Shown here piece by piece: positions 1 to 8,506 of a DNA stretch of 64,000 nt; positions within the stretch are counted from its first letter, which is position 1; every line of letters begins with the position of its first letter. This stretch comes from Caballeronia fortuita (GTDB lineage Bacteria > Pseudomonadota > Gammaproteobacteria > Burkholderiales > Burkholderiaceae). Both the position numbers and the translations under genes were made by a program. The stretch spans positions 124,001-188,000 of the forward strand of contig NZ_FCNX02000013.1 of assembly GCF_001544835.2 (NCBI RefSeq). Direction: 5' to 3'. Below the pieces are notes generated by a model, which worked only from the letters and a program-made list of their open reading frames with translations, had not been told where the DNA came from and did no database searches.

Positions 1-2847
1 CGTGCCGACACATACGATCTGCCCGCCGCCATCGCCGCCTTCGGGACCGAGATCGATGATCCAGTCGGCCGCGCGAATCACATCGAGATTGTGTTCGATG
101 ACGATCAGCGAATGTCCGCGTTCGAGCAAACGTCGCAGCGCCTGCATCAACTTGGCGATATCGTCGAAATGCAGGCCAGTGGTCGGCTCGTCGAACATGA
201 AGAGACGGCGTTCGCTCTTGCTCGTCTGCGACGTTTCCGCGAGAAAGCCCGCGAGCTTCAGACGCTGGGCCTCGCCGCCCGAAAGCGTCGGCACGGGCTG
301 GCCGAGCTTCACGTATTCGAGACCGACATCGACGATCGGCTGCAAAACGCGCAGCACTTCCTTGTCGTCCGCGAAGAGCGCGACGGCTTCGCTTACCGTG
401 AGTTCGAGCACATCGGCGACGCTCAGTTGCCGATTGCCGCGCTCGATCTTCACCTCGAGAATTTCCGCGCGATAACGGCGTCCGTCGCAATCCGGGCAAC
501 GCAGATAGACATCGCTCAGGAACTGCATCTCGACGTGCTCGAAGCCTGAACCGCCGCACGTCGGACAGCGTCCGTCGCCCGAGTTGAAGCTGAACATGCT
601 TGCGCTATAGCCGCGCTGCAACGCGAGCGGCGCCTTTGCATAGAGCTTGCGGATTTCATCGAACGCGCCGACATAGCTCGCCGGATTAGAGCGTGCCGTG
701 CGGCCGATCGGCGACTGATCGACGAACACCACATCGCTCAGATGTTCCGCGCCTTTAAGATCGCGATACGCGCCGGGCGCCTCTGTCGCCTTGCCGAAGT
801 GGCGCATCAGCGCGGGCGCGAGCACGTCCTGGATCAGCGTCGACTTGCCCGAGCCGGACACGCCCGTCACGCAGACGAGACGTTGCAGCGGAATATCGAC
901 GGTGACGTCGCGCAGGTTGTGATCGCTCGCGCCTTCGAGCGTGAGGCGCGGCGTGTTCGCATCGACGATGCGCCGGTTCCAGTTCGACGCATGCGCGACA
1001 TGCTTGCGCCCGCCGAGATACGCGCCGGTCAGCGTGTCGGTGGTTTGAATGTCGTTGGGCGCGCCGTCGTAGACGATCTGCCCGCCGCGTTCGCCCGGCC
1101 CCGGTCCCATGTCGATGAGACGATCCGCCGCGAGCATCACCGACGGATCGTGCTCGACTACGACGAGCGTATTGCCCGCATCGCGTAGACGATGCATCGC
1201 CTCCACGATGCGGTTCAGATCGCGCGGATGCAAGCCGATGCTCGGCTCATCGAGCACGAACAGCGTGTTGACGAGCGACGTGCCGAGCGCGGTCGTCAGG
1301 TTGATGCGCTGCACTTCGCCGCCGGACAGCGTGCGCGATTGGCGATCCAGCGTCAGATAGCCGAGACCGACATCGCAAAGATATTTCAGGCGCGTGCGCA
1401 CTTCCGCGTGCAGCAGCTTGAGCGCTTCGTCGAGCAAAGTGGACGGCAGCGTGAGCGAATCGAAGAAGCGGCGAATGCGCTCGATCGGCATCAGCATCAG
1501 ATCGTGCACGGTCAAGCCCGGCAACGCCTCGAGCTGATCGCGCGTCCAGTCGACGCCTTCGGGCATGAAGCGATCTTGCGGCGACAGGACCGCATCGGCC
1601 TGTTCCTTCGTGCCGAGACGCCACAGCAGCGATTCGGTTTTGAGGCGCGCGCCGGCGCATACCGGACACGTCGTATAGCTGCGATATTTCGATAGCAGCA
1701 CGCGAATATGCATCTTGTACGCCTTCGACTCCAGATAATCGAAGAAGCGCTGCACGCCGTACCACTGGTTCTGCCACTTGCCGGTCCAGTCCGGCGAGCC
1801 CTTGATGACCCAGTCGCGTTCCTGTTGCGTGAGATCCTTCCACGGCACGCCGAGACGAATGCCCGCCTTCGCGCCGTACTTCACGAGATCGTCCTGATTC
1901 TCTTTCCACGCGGGCGTTTGCAGCGTCTTGACCGCGCCTTCGCGCAACGTCTTCTTCTCGTCGGGAATGACGAGCCCGTAATCGACGCCGATCACGCGTC
2001 CGAAGCCGCGGCACGTCTCGCACGCGCCATAAGCCGAATTGAACGAGAACAACGCGGGCTGCGGGTCCGCGTAACGCAGATCGCTTTCCGGGCTATGCAG
2101 GCCGGTGGAAAAGCGCCAGATTTCCGGCTCGCTTTCGTCCTTCAGCACATACACGTCGACGCGCCCCGTGCCGCGCAGCAACGCGCTTTCGATAGCTTCC
2201 AGCGCGCGCGAACGCTCGGTGTTCTGCACACGGAAGCGATCCGCGACGACATCCAGCATCTGCCGCTTGCCGCTCGCGGTTTCGACGTGCCGTTTCGCCT
2301 GCACGCGCGTATAGCCGCTCGCGGAGAGCCATTGCTCGACTTCCTCGTCGCTCGCGGTATCGGGCAGTTCGACCGGGAACGTGACCGCGAGACGCGGATC
2401 GTCGGCGCGCGTGCGTTCCAGCAGTTCGGCGTAGATCGTCTCCGGCGTGTCGTGACGCACGCGGTGCGACGTCTTCTTGTCGAAAAGCTCGGCGGCGCGC
2501 GCATAAAAGAGCTTCAGATGGTCGTTCAGCTCGGTCATCGTGCCGACGGTCGAGCGCGAACTACGCACCGGATTCGTCTGGTCGATGGCGATGGCGGGCG
2601 GCACGCCGTCCACGCGGTCGACCTGCGGCCGGTCCATCCGGTCGAGAAACTGGCGCGCATACGCGCTGAACGTCTCGACGTAGCGCCGCTGGCCTTCCGC
2701 GTAGAGCGTGTCGAAAACCAGGCTGGATTTGCCGGAACCGGACGGGCCGGTCACGACCGTCATCTGGCCGGTATGCAGGTCGAGATCGAGATTCTTGAGA
2801 TTGTGCTGACGTGCGCCGCGAATGCGGATTGCGTTATTCGATGCCAA
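1..2847 (-). CDS. uvrA: UvrA-family excinuclease ATPase (paralogue type), 3' end outside window
   Basis: DNA-damage-recognition ABC ATPase of the UvrA family; it scans DNA and in canonical NER loads UvrB. Seen: first Walker A (GPSGSGKS, about residues 34-41), Zn cysteines CETC (about 275) and CPVC (about 396), LSGGEVQR signature (about 509), second Walker A GVSGSGKS (about 662), second Zn module CPTC/CPDC (about 761-785) and LSGGEAQR (about 854). The insert between the first Walker A and first Zn module lacks the extra cysteines of canonical UvrA, which points to the divergent paralogue found in Burkholderia rather than housekeeping UvrA. Only TTG at 2847 gives a sensible start: a stop codon lies in frame at 2878-2880 and no ATG precedes the conserved IRIRGAR segment. 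The reading frame is open at the window edge where normal UvrA would nearly end, so a fused second copy cannot be excluded. A LexA box lies about 95 bp upstream. Confidence 0.9.
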   Translation of the reverse strand, partial: MASNNAIRIRGARQHNLKNLDLDLHTGQMTVVTGPSGSGKSSLVFDTLYAEGQRRYVETFSAYARQFLDRMDRPQVDRVDGVPPAIAIDQTNPVRSSRSTVGTMTELNDHLKLFYARAAELFDKKTSHRVRHDTPETIYAELLERTRADDPRLAVTFPVELPDTASDEEVEQWLSASGYTRVQAKRHVETASGKRQMLDVVADRFRVQNTERSRALEAIESALLRGTGRVDVYVLKDESEPEIWRFSTGLHSPESDLRYADPQPALFSFNSAYGACETCRGFGRVIGVDYGLVIPDEKKTLREGAVKTLQTPAWKENQDDLVKYGAKAGIRLGVPWKDLTQQERDWVIKGSPDWTGKWQNQWYGVQRFFDYLESKAYKMHIRVLLSKYRSYTTCPVCAGARLKTESLLWRLGTKEQADAVLSPQDRFMPEGVDWTRDQLEALPGLTVHDLMLMPIERIRRFFDSLTLPSTLLDEALKLLHAEVRTRLKYLCDVGLGYLTLDRQSRTLSGGEVQRINLTTALGTSLVNTLFVLDEPSIGLHPRDLNRIVEAMHRLRDAGNTLVVVEHDPSVMLAADRLIDMGPGPGERGGQIVYDGAPNDIQTTDTLTGAYLGGRKHVAHASNWNRRIVDANTPRLTLEGASDHNLRDVTVDIPLQRLVCVTGVSGSGKSTLIQDVLAPALMRHFGKATEAPGAYRDLKGAEHLSDVVFVDQSPIGRTARSNPASYVGAFDEIRKLYAKAPLALQRGYSASMFSFNSGDGRCPTCGGSGFEHVEMQFLSDVYLRCPDCDGRRYRAEILEVKIERGNRQLSVADVLELTVSEAVALFADDKEVLRVLQPIVDVGLEYVKLGQPVPTLSGGEAQRLKLAGFLAETSQTSKSERRLFMFDEPTTGLHFDDIAKLMQALRRLLERGHSLIVIEHNLDVIRAADWIIDLGPEGGDGGGQIVCVGT

Positions 2848-2942
2848 TTTTTCAACCGGTTCAATAAGTTGGGCGGCTTACCGGAAGCGCTCCGCGAACA
2901 TGCGAAGTGTTCGGAAGTGCGCGGCCGCCATAGCGATCAGTA

Positions 2943-2958
2943 CTGTACACGCATACAG
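2943..2958 (-). promoter_or_regulatory. LexA (SOS) box upstream of the uvrA paralogue
   Basis: CTGT-ACACGCAT-ACAG, a perfect CTGT-N8-ACAG LexA site, extended by flanking A/T to an 18-bp imperfect palindrome. It lies about 95 bp upstream of the TTG start of the minus-strand uvrA-like gene, in the gap after the hydrolase gene. SOS control of uvrA genes is well known; binding here is inferred from the sequence. Confidence 0.75.
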
Positions 2959-3023
2959 TGTTCGCCGCCAAACGTGTCAGGAGTGTCCGGTGATGCTACG
3001 CAAGCCGCTCGCCTGCCCGCCGA

Positions 3024-3914
3024 CTATGCGAGATGCGCGATCAGCGCGTCCGCGACGGCATCCGGCGCCTCGCGCAGCGGAAAATGCCCCGCGCCGTCGA
3101 TGACGACGCGCCGGTAGCCCGCCGTGAAGTAATGCGCCTGGCCTTCGGAGCTTGCCGGTTCGTCGCAGGCATCGGCGCCGCCCTGAATCATCAGCGCAGG
3201 CACGCCAATGCGTTCGGTCGCCGCAAGCCGAGCGTACGACGCCGCGAGCGCCGGATCGGACGGCTGGTCGCCGCGCCATCGGCGGCGATAGGCGTTCAAC
3301 GTGATCGGCACCCAGTCGGGATTGTCAAATGCGCGGGAAGTCGCCGCGAACTCGGCTTCATCGAACCAGCCAGACGGCGACCATGTGTCCCACTGGATGC
3401 GCGCGAAGCCTTTGGGATCGGCGGCGACGGCGTCCGGACCGCCATCGAGCGACATGAACCATTGATACCAGAAGCGCCGCGCCTGCGAAAAATCCGGCAG
3501 CTCGAAGACGCCGCGCGGCTGATACGCGAGCGCGAGCGCGGCCATGCGGCGCACGCGTTCGGGAAACAGCGCGGAAATCGTGTAGGCGGCGCGCGCGCCC
3601 CAGTCATGGCCGACGACATCGAATGTGGCGATGCCGAGCGCATCGGCGAGATCGACGGCGTCTTGCGCGAGCGCGACACCCGAGCCGTCGCGCACCGTGT
3701 CGCTGCTCAGAAAGCGCGTGCCGCCCGCGCCTCGCAACTCCGGCACGATGGTCCGATAGCCGGCTTCGTTGAGACGCGCGGCAACGGCATTCCAGGCGCG
3801 CGCGGCATCCGGCCAGCCGTGAAGCAGGATGACGACGGGACCATCGGCGGGACCGGAATCGGCGTAGGCGATATCGAGCGTCGGCGTGCGGGCGTGGCGT
3901 CCGAAGTCCAGCAT
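3024..3914 (-). CDS. Alpha/beta hydrolase, epoxide hydrolase-like
   Basis: A soluble alpha/beta-fold hydrolase of 296 aa, probably opening epoxides or cleaving a carbon-halogen or ester bond in a small molecule. Seen: the oxyanion motif HGWP (residues 32-35), the nucleophile elbow GHDWGA with Asp104 as nucleophile (typical of epoxide hydrolases and haloalkane dehalogenases rather than serine esterases), and a C-terminal GAGHFPLREAP segment carrying the catalytic His. There is no signal peptide. A GAGGAG ribosome site precedes the ATG. It lies between the upstream M14 deacylase gene and the downstream uvrA paralogue on the same strand, but with gaps, so it is probably its own unit. The substrate cannot be told from sequence. 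Confidence 0.88.
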   Translation of the reverse strand: MLDFGRHARTPTLDIAYADSGPADGPVVILLHGWPDAARAWNAVAARLNEAGYRTIVPELRGAGGTRFLSSDTVRDGSGVALAQDAVDLADALGIATFDVVGHDWGARAAYTISALFPERVRRMAALALAYQPRGVFELPDFSQARRFWYQWFMSLDGGPDAVAADPKGFARIQWDTWSPSGWFDEAEFAATSRAFDNPDWVPITLNAYRRRWRGDQPSDPALAASYARLAATERIGVPALMIQGGADACDEPASSEGQAHYFTAGYRRVVIDGAGHFPLREAPDAVADALIAHLA

Positions 3915-3976
3915 GGCGAGACTCCTCGAAGGGGAAGCGTCATTCTAGCGAGCAGTGACAACGCGCGCTCGGCGAG

Positions 3977-5101
3977 TCACGCCCCGATCAGCACGCCGCT
4001 CCTGATCGCTGTTTCGCCTGTCACCCGCCCCATCGGCGCGCCCGCGTACACGAAGCGGATCGCGCGGCGCATGTAGAACACACCGTCGTTGGTCGTGGTG
4101 ACGGTCGTCACCGCATCCGTGACCGGATCGACGATATCGAACACCGGATCGCCCGCCTTCAGCCGCGCGCCCACTTTCGCGCGATACACGACGATCCCGC
4201 TCGCCGGCGCCGTCAGTTGCTGGCTGCCCGCGAGCGGCGTCGCGGGTTGCGCGAGCGGCGGCACATCCTTCGCCTCGCCTTCGATCACGCCGCGCGCGAT
4301 CAGATAATCGACGATGGCCTGCGCATCAGCCGACGCCGTCTCGTAGTCGACATCGCGCTGCCCGCGATGCTCGATCGTCGCCGCGATATTCGGCGCGCCG
4401 AGCGGCGTGCCGTCGCCCAGACGCGCGCGGACTTCGTTCCACAAAAGCGCGTGAACCTCGTCGAACGACTGGCCGCCCGAGTCGGTGGCGAGCAATACGC
4501 CGTTCGCGCCGAGCAGACGCGCGAGCGGCTCGATCGCGGGCCAGCTCGCGGGGCTCGTGTAGACGTGCATCGTCGCTTCGAGCGAGCAATGCAGATCGAG
4601 CACGATATCCGCGCGCGACGCAAGCGTCAGCAGCGCAAGCCGAAGCGATTCGAATTCGTTCTTCGCGTTGATCTCGCCGAGCATCTCGACGAGCGCGCCG
4701 CGCAACACGCGCGCGTTGTGCGCGGCATCGCCCGATGAAAAGCGCGCGCCCACGCGTTCGATCAACGCATCGGCGGACGGCATCGGAAAACTACGGTTGA
4801 AGTTGTGGCCGCTGTTCGCCTCGAAGCGTCCGAGAAATTGCCCGAGCACATGCTGCGACAAACCGATGGGATTCGCGACCGGCACCAGCACGACCTCGCC
4901 GCGCATACGGCCTTCCGCTTCGAGCTCGACGAGACGCCGCTTCAGGGTCCACGCGGCGAGCATGGCGGGCGTTTCGTCGGCATGCAGCGAGGCTTGCAGA
5001 TAAACGCTCTCGCCGCGCGCGCCATCGCCGAAACGGAAGCTGACGAGTTCGCGCGACGTGCCGAGCGTCGTCGAGACAAGTGGATGACGTTGCGTGTGCA
5101 T
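3977..5101 (-). CDS. M14-family zinc deacylase (succinylglutamate desuccinylase/aspartoacylase-like)
   Basis: A zinc-dependent amidohydrolase removing an acyl group from an N-acylated amino acid. Seen, counting from the ATG at 5101: zinc ligands His40 and Glu43 in LHADETP, third ligand His171 in LDLHCS, NFNR substrate-carboxylate motif at 100-103, probable catalytic Glu244 in TIEHRG, and a C-terminal beta-barrel resembling a lipoyl domain (APASGIVVYRAKVG). A TTG two codons upstream is in frame, but ATG at 5101 lies just after the stop of the preceding binding-protein gene (5106-5104) and is preferred. The tight junction indicates one operon. Known family members act in arginine (AstE) or ectoine (DoeB) breakdown; the exact substrate is unknown. 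Confidence 0.85.
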   Translation of the reverse strand: MHTQRHPLVSTTLGTSRELVSFRFGDGARGESVYLQASLHADETPAMLAAWTLKRRLVELEAEGRMRGEVVLVPVANPIGLSQHVLGQFLGRFEANSGHNFNRSFPMPSADALIERVGARFSSGDAAHNARVLRGALVEMLGEINAKNEFESLRLALLTLASRADIVLDLHCSLEATMHVYTSPASWPAIEPLARLLGANGVLLATDSGGQSFDEVHALLWNEVRARLGDGTPLGAPNIAATIEHRGQRDVDYETASADAQAIVDYLIARGVIEGEAKDVPPLAQPATPLAGSQQLTAPASGIVVYRAKVGARLKAGDPVFDIVDPVTDAVTTVTTTNDGVFYMRRAIRFVYAGAPMGRVTGETAIRSGVLIGA

Positions 5102-5103
5102 GG

Positions 5104-5874
5104 TCAATCGCCGTAGACGTCGAAATCGAAATACTTGCGCGCGATCTTCTGATACGTGCCATCCGCGCGCATGTCGCCCACGGCCTTGTCGACCTTCGCC
5201 TTCAGCGCCGCATCGTCCTGACGCAGACCCATGCCGACGCCGTGATCGCCCATCGACAGCGGCTCGCCGACGAACGCGAAACCCGCGCCGCGCGGCGTCT
5301 TCAGAAAGCCGTGCTCCGCTTCAACCGAACCGAGCAGCGCGGCGTCGATGCGTCCCGCCGTCAGATCGCTCAGCACGCCGTCCATGCTCTGATACGCGAC
5401 CACTTCGACGCCGCCCGGCTGCCAGTTCTTCATCGCGAAGGTTTCGAACTGACTGCCGCTCTGCACGCCGATGCGCTTGCCGCGCAAGCCCTGCGCGCTC
5501 GCCGTGAGCGGCGCGCCCTGCTTGGCGATCAGCCGCGAGCGGAACTGGAATAGCTTCGTGGAGAAGGCGATCTGTTTCATGCGCTTGTCGGTGATCGCCA
5601 TCGACGACATGATCGCGTCGATCTTGCGCGCCTGCAGCGCGGGAATCATCCCCGAGAATTCGAGTTCGACCCACTGGCAGCGCATCGCGATGCGGCGGCA
5701 AATTTCATCGCCGAGATCGACGTCGAAGCCCGCGACGTGGCCATCGGGCGTCTTCACGTCCATCGGCGGATAGCCGGGATCGATGCCGAGGCGCAAGGTG
5801 TCGGCGTCCTTCGCATGAACCGGCGCGGCGGCGGCGAGCGCGGCGGCCAGAAAGAGCGTGCTGAGTCTGAACAT
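5104..5874 (-). CDS. Amino-acid ABC transporter periplasmic substrate-binding protein (PBP3 type)
   Basis: Periplasmic receptor of the polar amino-acid family (PBP3/SBP_bac_3) delivering a ligand to an ABC importer. Seen: a signal peptide (MFRLSTLFLAAALAAAAPVHA), then the family motifs LRLGIDPGYPPMD, AGFDVDLGDEICRR, PALQARKIDAIMSSMAITDKR and, near the end, KVDKAVGDMRADGTYQKIARKYF with minor substitutions. An open frame extends upstream, but the ATG at 5874 begins the signal peptide and has an AGGAGA site at good spacing. No permease or ATPase lies beside it, so it is an orphan receptor or uses a partner elsewhere. It is co-transcribed with the M14 deacylase and divergent from a LysR gene, a layout suggesting LysR-controlled uptake and deacylation of one compound. 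Confidence 0.88.
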   Translation of the reverse strand: MFRLSTLFLAAALAAAAPVHAKDADTLRLGIDPGYPPMDVKTPDGHVAGFDVDLGDEICRRIAMRCQWVELEFSGMIPALQARKIDAIMSSMAITDKRMKQIAFSTKLFQFRSRLIAKQGAPLTASAQGLRGKRIGVQSGSQFETFAMKNWQPGGVEVVAYQSMDGVLSDLTAGRIDAALLGSVEAEHGFLKTPRGAGFAFVGEPLSMGDHGVGMGLRQDDAALKAKVDKAVGDMRADGTYQKIARKYFDFDVYGD

Positions 5875-5986
5875 GGGCGCGGTGTCTCCTGAATATGACC
5901 ACCGATGGTACGGGCGCAAAACGCTCGCAAAAAGACACGCTTTGCTTATCATGATCACTTTTCGAGATCACCCGACGGAGCCGAGC

Positions 5987-6910
5987 GTGGATCTGACGTT
6001 GACGCAGTTGCGCATGTTCGTCGCCGTCGCCGATGCGGGCAGCGTGCGCGCCGCCGCGCGCAGGCTCGATATCGCGCAAAGCGGCATCACGCAGCAATTG
6101 CAGAAGTTCGAAGCACTCGCGGGCGGGCCGCTGTTCGAACGCGACGTGCGCGGCGCGCGCCTGACGCCGATCGGCGAACGCCTGCGCGTGCGCGCCGAAC
6201 TGATACTCGGGGAATGCCGCAAGACGGAAGATGAGATGCGTCAGTTGCGCGGCGAATTGACGGGGCGCGTCGCGCTCGGACTCGCGGCCGAAGCGACGAT
6301 GCGGCTCTTTCCCGCGCTGCTCGCGAGCTATCGGGAGCGCTGCCCGCGCATCGACGTGCATCTGACGAGCGCGACCTCGCGCGTGCTGACGTCATGGGTA
6401 CGCGACGGCAGTCTCGACTTCGCGCTCGCACTGATTGCGCCCGGCGCCGACATCCACGATCTGGAAACGACGCCGCTCTTCGATTCGGAAGTGGCAATCA
6501 TCGCGCGGCGCGGTCATCCGCTAGAACGCGCGCGCACGCTCGCCGAGCTGCGCGATGCCGAATGGGTCAGCACGCGGCAAAGCGGCGGCGCGGCGCCCGG
6601 CAACAAGCTGTCGGCGCTCTTCGAGCAGGCGAAGCTCGCGCCGCCGCGCATCGCCGCGACGACGGAAGCGGTCTTCGACACGCTGCATTGCATCGCGTCG
6701 GGCGATTACCTCGGCCTCGAGCCGGCGAGTCTCGCCGGCCATGCTTTCTTTCGCGAGCACGTCGGCATTGTGCCGATCGCCGAACGCGCCGCGAAGACGC
6801 CCGTCTGCCTGCTACGCCGCGCGGGCGTACCGCTCACGCCCGCCGCGCAGGAACTCGCGACGATGGCCGTCTCGTTCGCGCGGATGCTGCCGCTTCAGCG
6901 CGACGCGTGA
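5987..6910 (+). CDS. LysR-family transcriptional regulator
   Basis: DNA-binding regulator with an N-terminal winged helix-turn-helix (LTLTQLRMFVAVADAGSVRA then AARRLDIAQSGITQQLQKFE) and a C-terminal effector-binding domain (from about residue 90). I chose GTG at 5987 because the family normally starts 3-5 residues before the LTQLR motif and a GGAG site lies 6-8 bases upstream. ATG at 5951 is in frame and would add 12 residues, but it falls inside an ATCATGAT palindrome (5948-5955) that could be operator. It is divergent from the binding-protein/deacylase pair, the usual LysR arrangement for its target operon. Its end overlaps the convergent DUF6496-type gene by 16 bases. Confidence 0.9.
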   Translation: MDLTLTQLRMFVAVADAGSVRAAARRLDIAQSGITQQLQKFEALAGGPLFERDVRGARLTPIGERLRVRAELILGECRKTEDEMRQLRGELTGRVALGLAAEATMRLFPALLASYRERCPRIDVHLTSATSRVLTSWVRDGSLDFALALIAPGADIHDLETTPLFDSEVAIIARRGHPLERARTLAELRDAEWVSTRQSGGAAPGNKLSALFEQAKLAPPRIAATTEAVFDTLHCIASGDYLGLEPASLAGHAFFREHVGIVPIAERAAKTPVCLLRRAGVPLTPAAQELATMAVSFARMLPLQRDA

Positions 6911-7398
6911 CGCGCGTGCGATCCCTTCGACTTGGCGGCCGCGTTTCTGCGCCGCGTCGCCCAGCCTTTTTTCGCCGCCGCTGAACGATCCGCCGCCGAA
7001 CGCCGGCTGGCGACTGCATGCGTCTGCCGCGACAACGACTTGTGCGAAGCGGCCTTGGTGCTTTCGCGCTTCAGCACGCGCGTCGAAACGGCCGAGCGCT
7101 TCGCCTTCGATTCAGTGCTCGGACTCTTCTTCGTGCGATGCGAAGCCTTCGTGTCCTGCGCGGCCTTTTTCCTCGTCGCCTCGGATGCCGCGCCCTTCTT
7201 CGGCGGCTTCATCTTAACGCCCGAGCGGCGCGCTTCCGACAAGCCGATCGCGATGGCCTGCTTCGCCGACTTCGCGCCGTGCTTGCCCTCGCGAATGTGA
7301 TCGATCTGCTCCTTCACGAACGCACCGGCCTGCGTGCTCGCGGACTTGCCTTCGCGCTTCGCCTTCGATGCGCGCTCGACGGTTTTCTTTTCGGGCAT
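6895..7398 (-). CDS. DUF6496-type basic protein, lysine/alanine-rich
   Basis: A 167-aa very basic protein. The N-terminal third carries the motif HIREGKHGAKSAKQAIAIGL followed by SEARRSGVK, which I recognise as the DUF6496 family; the rest is low-complexity K/A/S/R/T sequence resembling histone H1-like bacterial tails (AAKKGWATRRR near the end). It plausibly binds nucleic acid, but no function is established. The start is ATG at 7398, with a strong GGAGG site 6-7 bases upstream; the longer open frame upstream lacks such a signal. It is convergent with the LysR gene and divergent from the tad locus. Confidence 0.75.
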   Translation of the reverse strand: MPEKKTVERASKAKREGKSASTQAGAFVKEQIDHIREGKHGAKSAKQAIAIGLSEARRSGVKMKPPKKGAASEATRKKAAQDTKASHRTKKSPSTESKAKRSAVSTRVLKRESTKAASHKSLSRQTHAVASRRSAADRSAAAKKGWATRRRNAAAKSKGSHARHASR

Positions 7399-7738
7399 GT
7401 CGGACCTCCAATATGAAGTGGGCTTGCATCGATCGAACGAGCAACGGCCATGCCCGCATTTTCGGTCTGCAAACGTTTGCGATGTCACCGGCGAAGCGTA
7501 TGTAAAGAAAGAGAAAGGCGAGCGGCCAACACGCGTGCAAAGCAGCGTTCGAAACGGCTAAAGGCGGCCGAAACGTTGCCGTTAACGCGCTTATCCATAG
7601 CACCCGGGTCGTCTAAATTGAAGCCTGTTTTGCCTCTTGTTCTTGCGTTGTGGCCGGGGCCGCCGTGGATATGATCCAAACAGGTAAGCACTTCCCTCTG
7701 GCACTGCAAAACCGACTCTCACTCATCAAGGAAGCAAC
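7399..7738. other. Intergenic region between DUF6496-type gene and the flp pilin
   Basis: About 340 bases without a convincing gene. It must hold the promoter of the tad/flp operon on the plus strand and that of the DUF6496-type gene on the minus strand. The stretch around 7490-7560 is less G+C-rich than the surroundings. A candidate plus-strand promoter is listed separately. The short open frames here lack ribosome sites and family motifs. Confidence 0.6.
7648..7675 (+). promoter_or_regulatory. Candidate sigma-70 promoter of the flp/tad operon
   Basis: TTGTGG at 7648-7653 and TATGAT at 7670-7675, separated by 16 bases, would give a transcript start near 7682 and a leader of roughly 57 bases before the pilin ATG. 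The -10 is close to consensus and the -35 moderate. No sigma-54 element was recognised. Confidence 0.35.
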
Positions 7739-7915
7739 ATGCAAAAACTGATCAAGGCCTTCGTGCGCGACGAACGTGGCGTTAGCGCCATGGAATACGC
7801 CATCCTCGCCGGCATCGTCGTAGTGGCACTGGTGGCCGTCGGCACCGCGTTCAGCACCAACATGTCCGAAATCTTCACGAACCTGACCACCAAGGTCAAG
7901 AACGCGGCGGGCTAA
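7739..7915 (+). CDS. flp: Flp-type pilin subunit (Tad pilus)
   Basis: A 58-aa major pilin of the Tad (tight adherence) system, exported and polymerised into adhesive Flp fibres. Seen: a short positively charged leader (MQKLIKAFVRDERG), cleavage after Gly14, then VSAMEYAILAGIVVVALV with the characteristic Glu+5/Tyr+6 pair and a hydrophobic helix; the rest is a short polar tail. An AAGGA ribosome site lies just upstream. It is the first gene of the locus and is followed by a strong hairpin before the prepilin peptidase gene, consistent with the pilin being made in excess over the machinery. The gene is short enough to be missed by length-filtered gene finders. Confidence 0.95.
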   Translation: MQKLIKAFVRDERGVSAMEYAILAGIVVVALVAVGTAFSTNMSEIFTNLTTKVKNAAG

Positions 7916-7930
7916 GCATTCGAAGTCCCC

Positions 7931-7956
7931 GAGTCCGGGTCTTCGCGCCCGGACTC
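7931..7956 (+). terminator. Intercistronic hairpin after flp
   Basis: GAGTCCGGG-TCTTCGCG-CCCGGACTC, a perfect 9-bp stem with an 8-base loop, 15 bases after the pilin stop and before the tadV start. There is no clear U-run, so partial termination or 3'-end stabilisation of the abundant pilin message is more likely than full termination. Confidence 0.65.
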
Positions 7957-7984
7957 ATCTGACTCAACCTCATTCGAGCCCATC

Positions 7985-8494
7985 GTGCCGACCTTGTCCG
8001 TTGTCATCCGTCTTCTCGTGCTCTGCGCGCTTTTGTGGCTCGCGGTCAGCGACGTTCGCACGCGACGCCTGCCGACGCGCATCGTCCTCTCGATCGGCGC
8101 ACTCTTTTTCGCCGATGCGTTCATCGCCGGCATGCCGATCGACGATGTCATCTCGCATCTGCTGCTCGCGGTGATCGTGTTTCTCGCGTGCGCAGTGCTG
8201 TTCGTCGCGCGCATGTTAGGCGGCGGCGACGCCAAACTCGCTTCGGTCATCTTTCTCTGGGTGGGATTCGGTCTTTCGCTCGCGACGCTGACGCTCGTCT
8301 CCGTGATCGGAACCGTGGTGTCGCTCATCAGTCTCGCCACGCGCGGCATGAATCCGTCGCAGCGCTTCGTGCCGCTGCGCGCGCTCGCGATGTTCTCCGC
8401 GGCCCGCGGCGTTCCGTATGGCGTGGCGCTCGCCTTCGGCGGCGGCTTCGTCATCGTGCTGCCCGCGCTGCTGCATCTCATCCCGACGCGATAG
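7985..8494 (+). CDS. cpaA: Prepilin peptidase TadV/CpaA
   Basis: A 169-aa inner-membrane aspartyl protease that removes the leader of Flp pilin and of the TadE/TadF pseudopilins. Seen: several hydrophobic membrane segments, the first catalytic aspartate Asp23 in VSDVRTRRLP and the second, Asp82, in the GGGDAKL (GxGD) motif. The methyltransferase domain of PilD-type peptidases is absent, as usual for TadV/CpaA. The start is GTG at 7985. It follows the pilin gene and precedes cpaB in the usual tad order. Confidence 0.92.
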   Translation: MPTLSVVIRLLVLCALLWLAVSDVRTRRLPTRIVLSIGALFFADAFIAGMPIDDVISHLLLAVIVFLACAVLFVARMLGGGDAKLASVIFLWVGFGLSLATLTLVSVIGTVVSLISLATRGMNPSQRFVPLRALAMFSAARGVPYGVALAFGGGFVIVLPALLHLIPTR

Positions 8495-8506
8495 GACGGC
8501 CCATCC

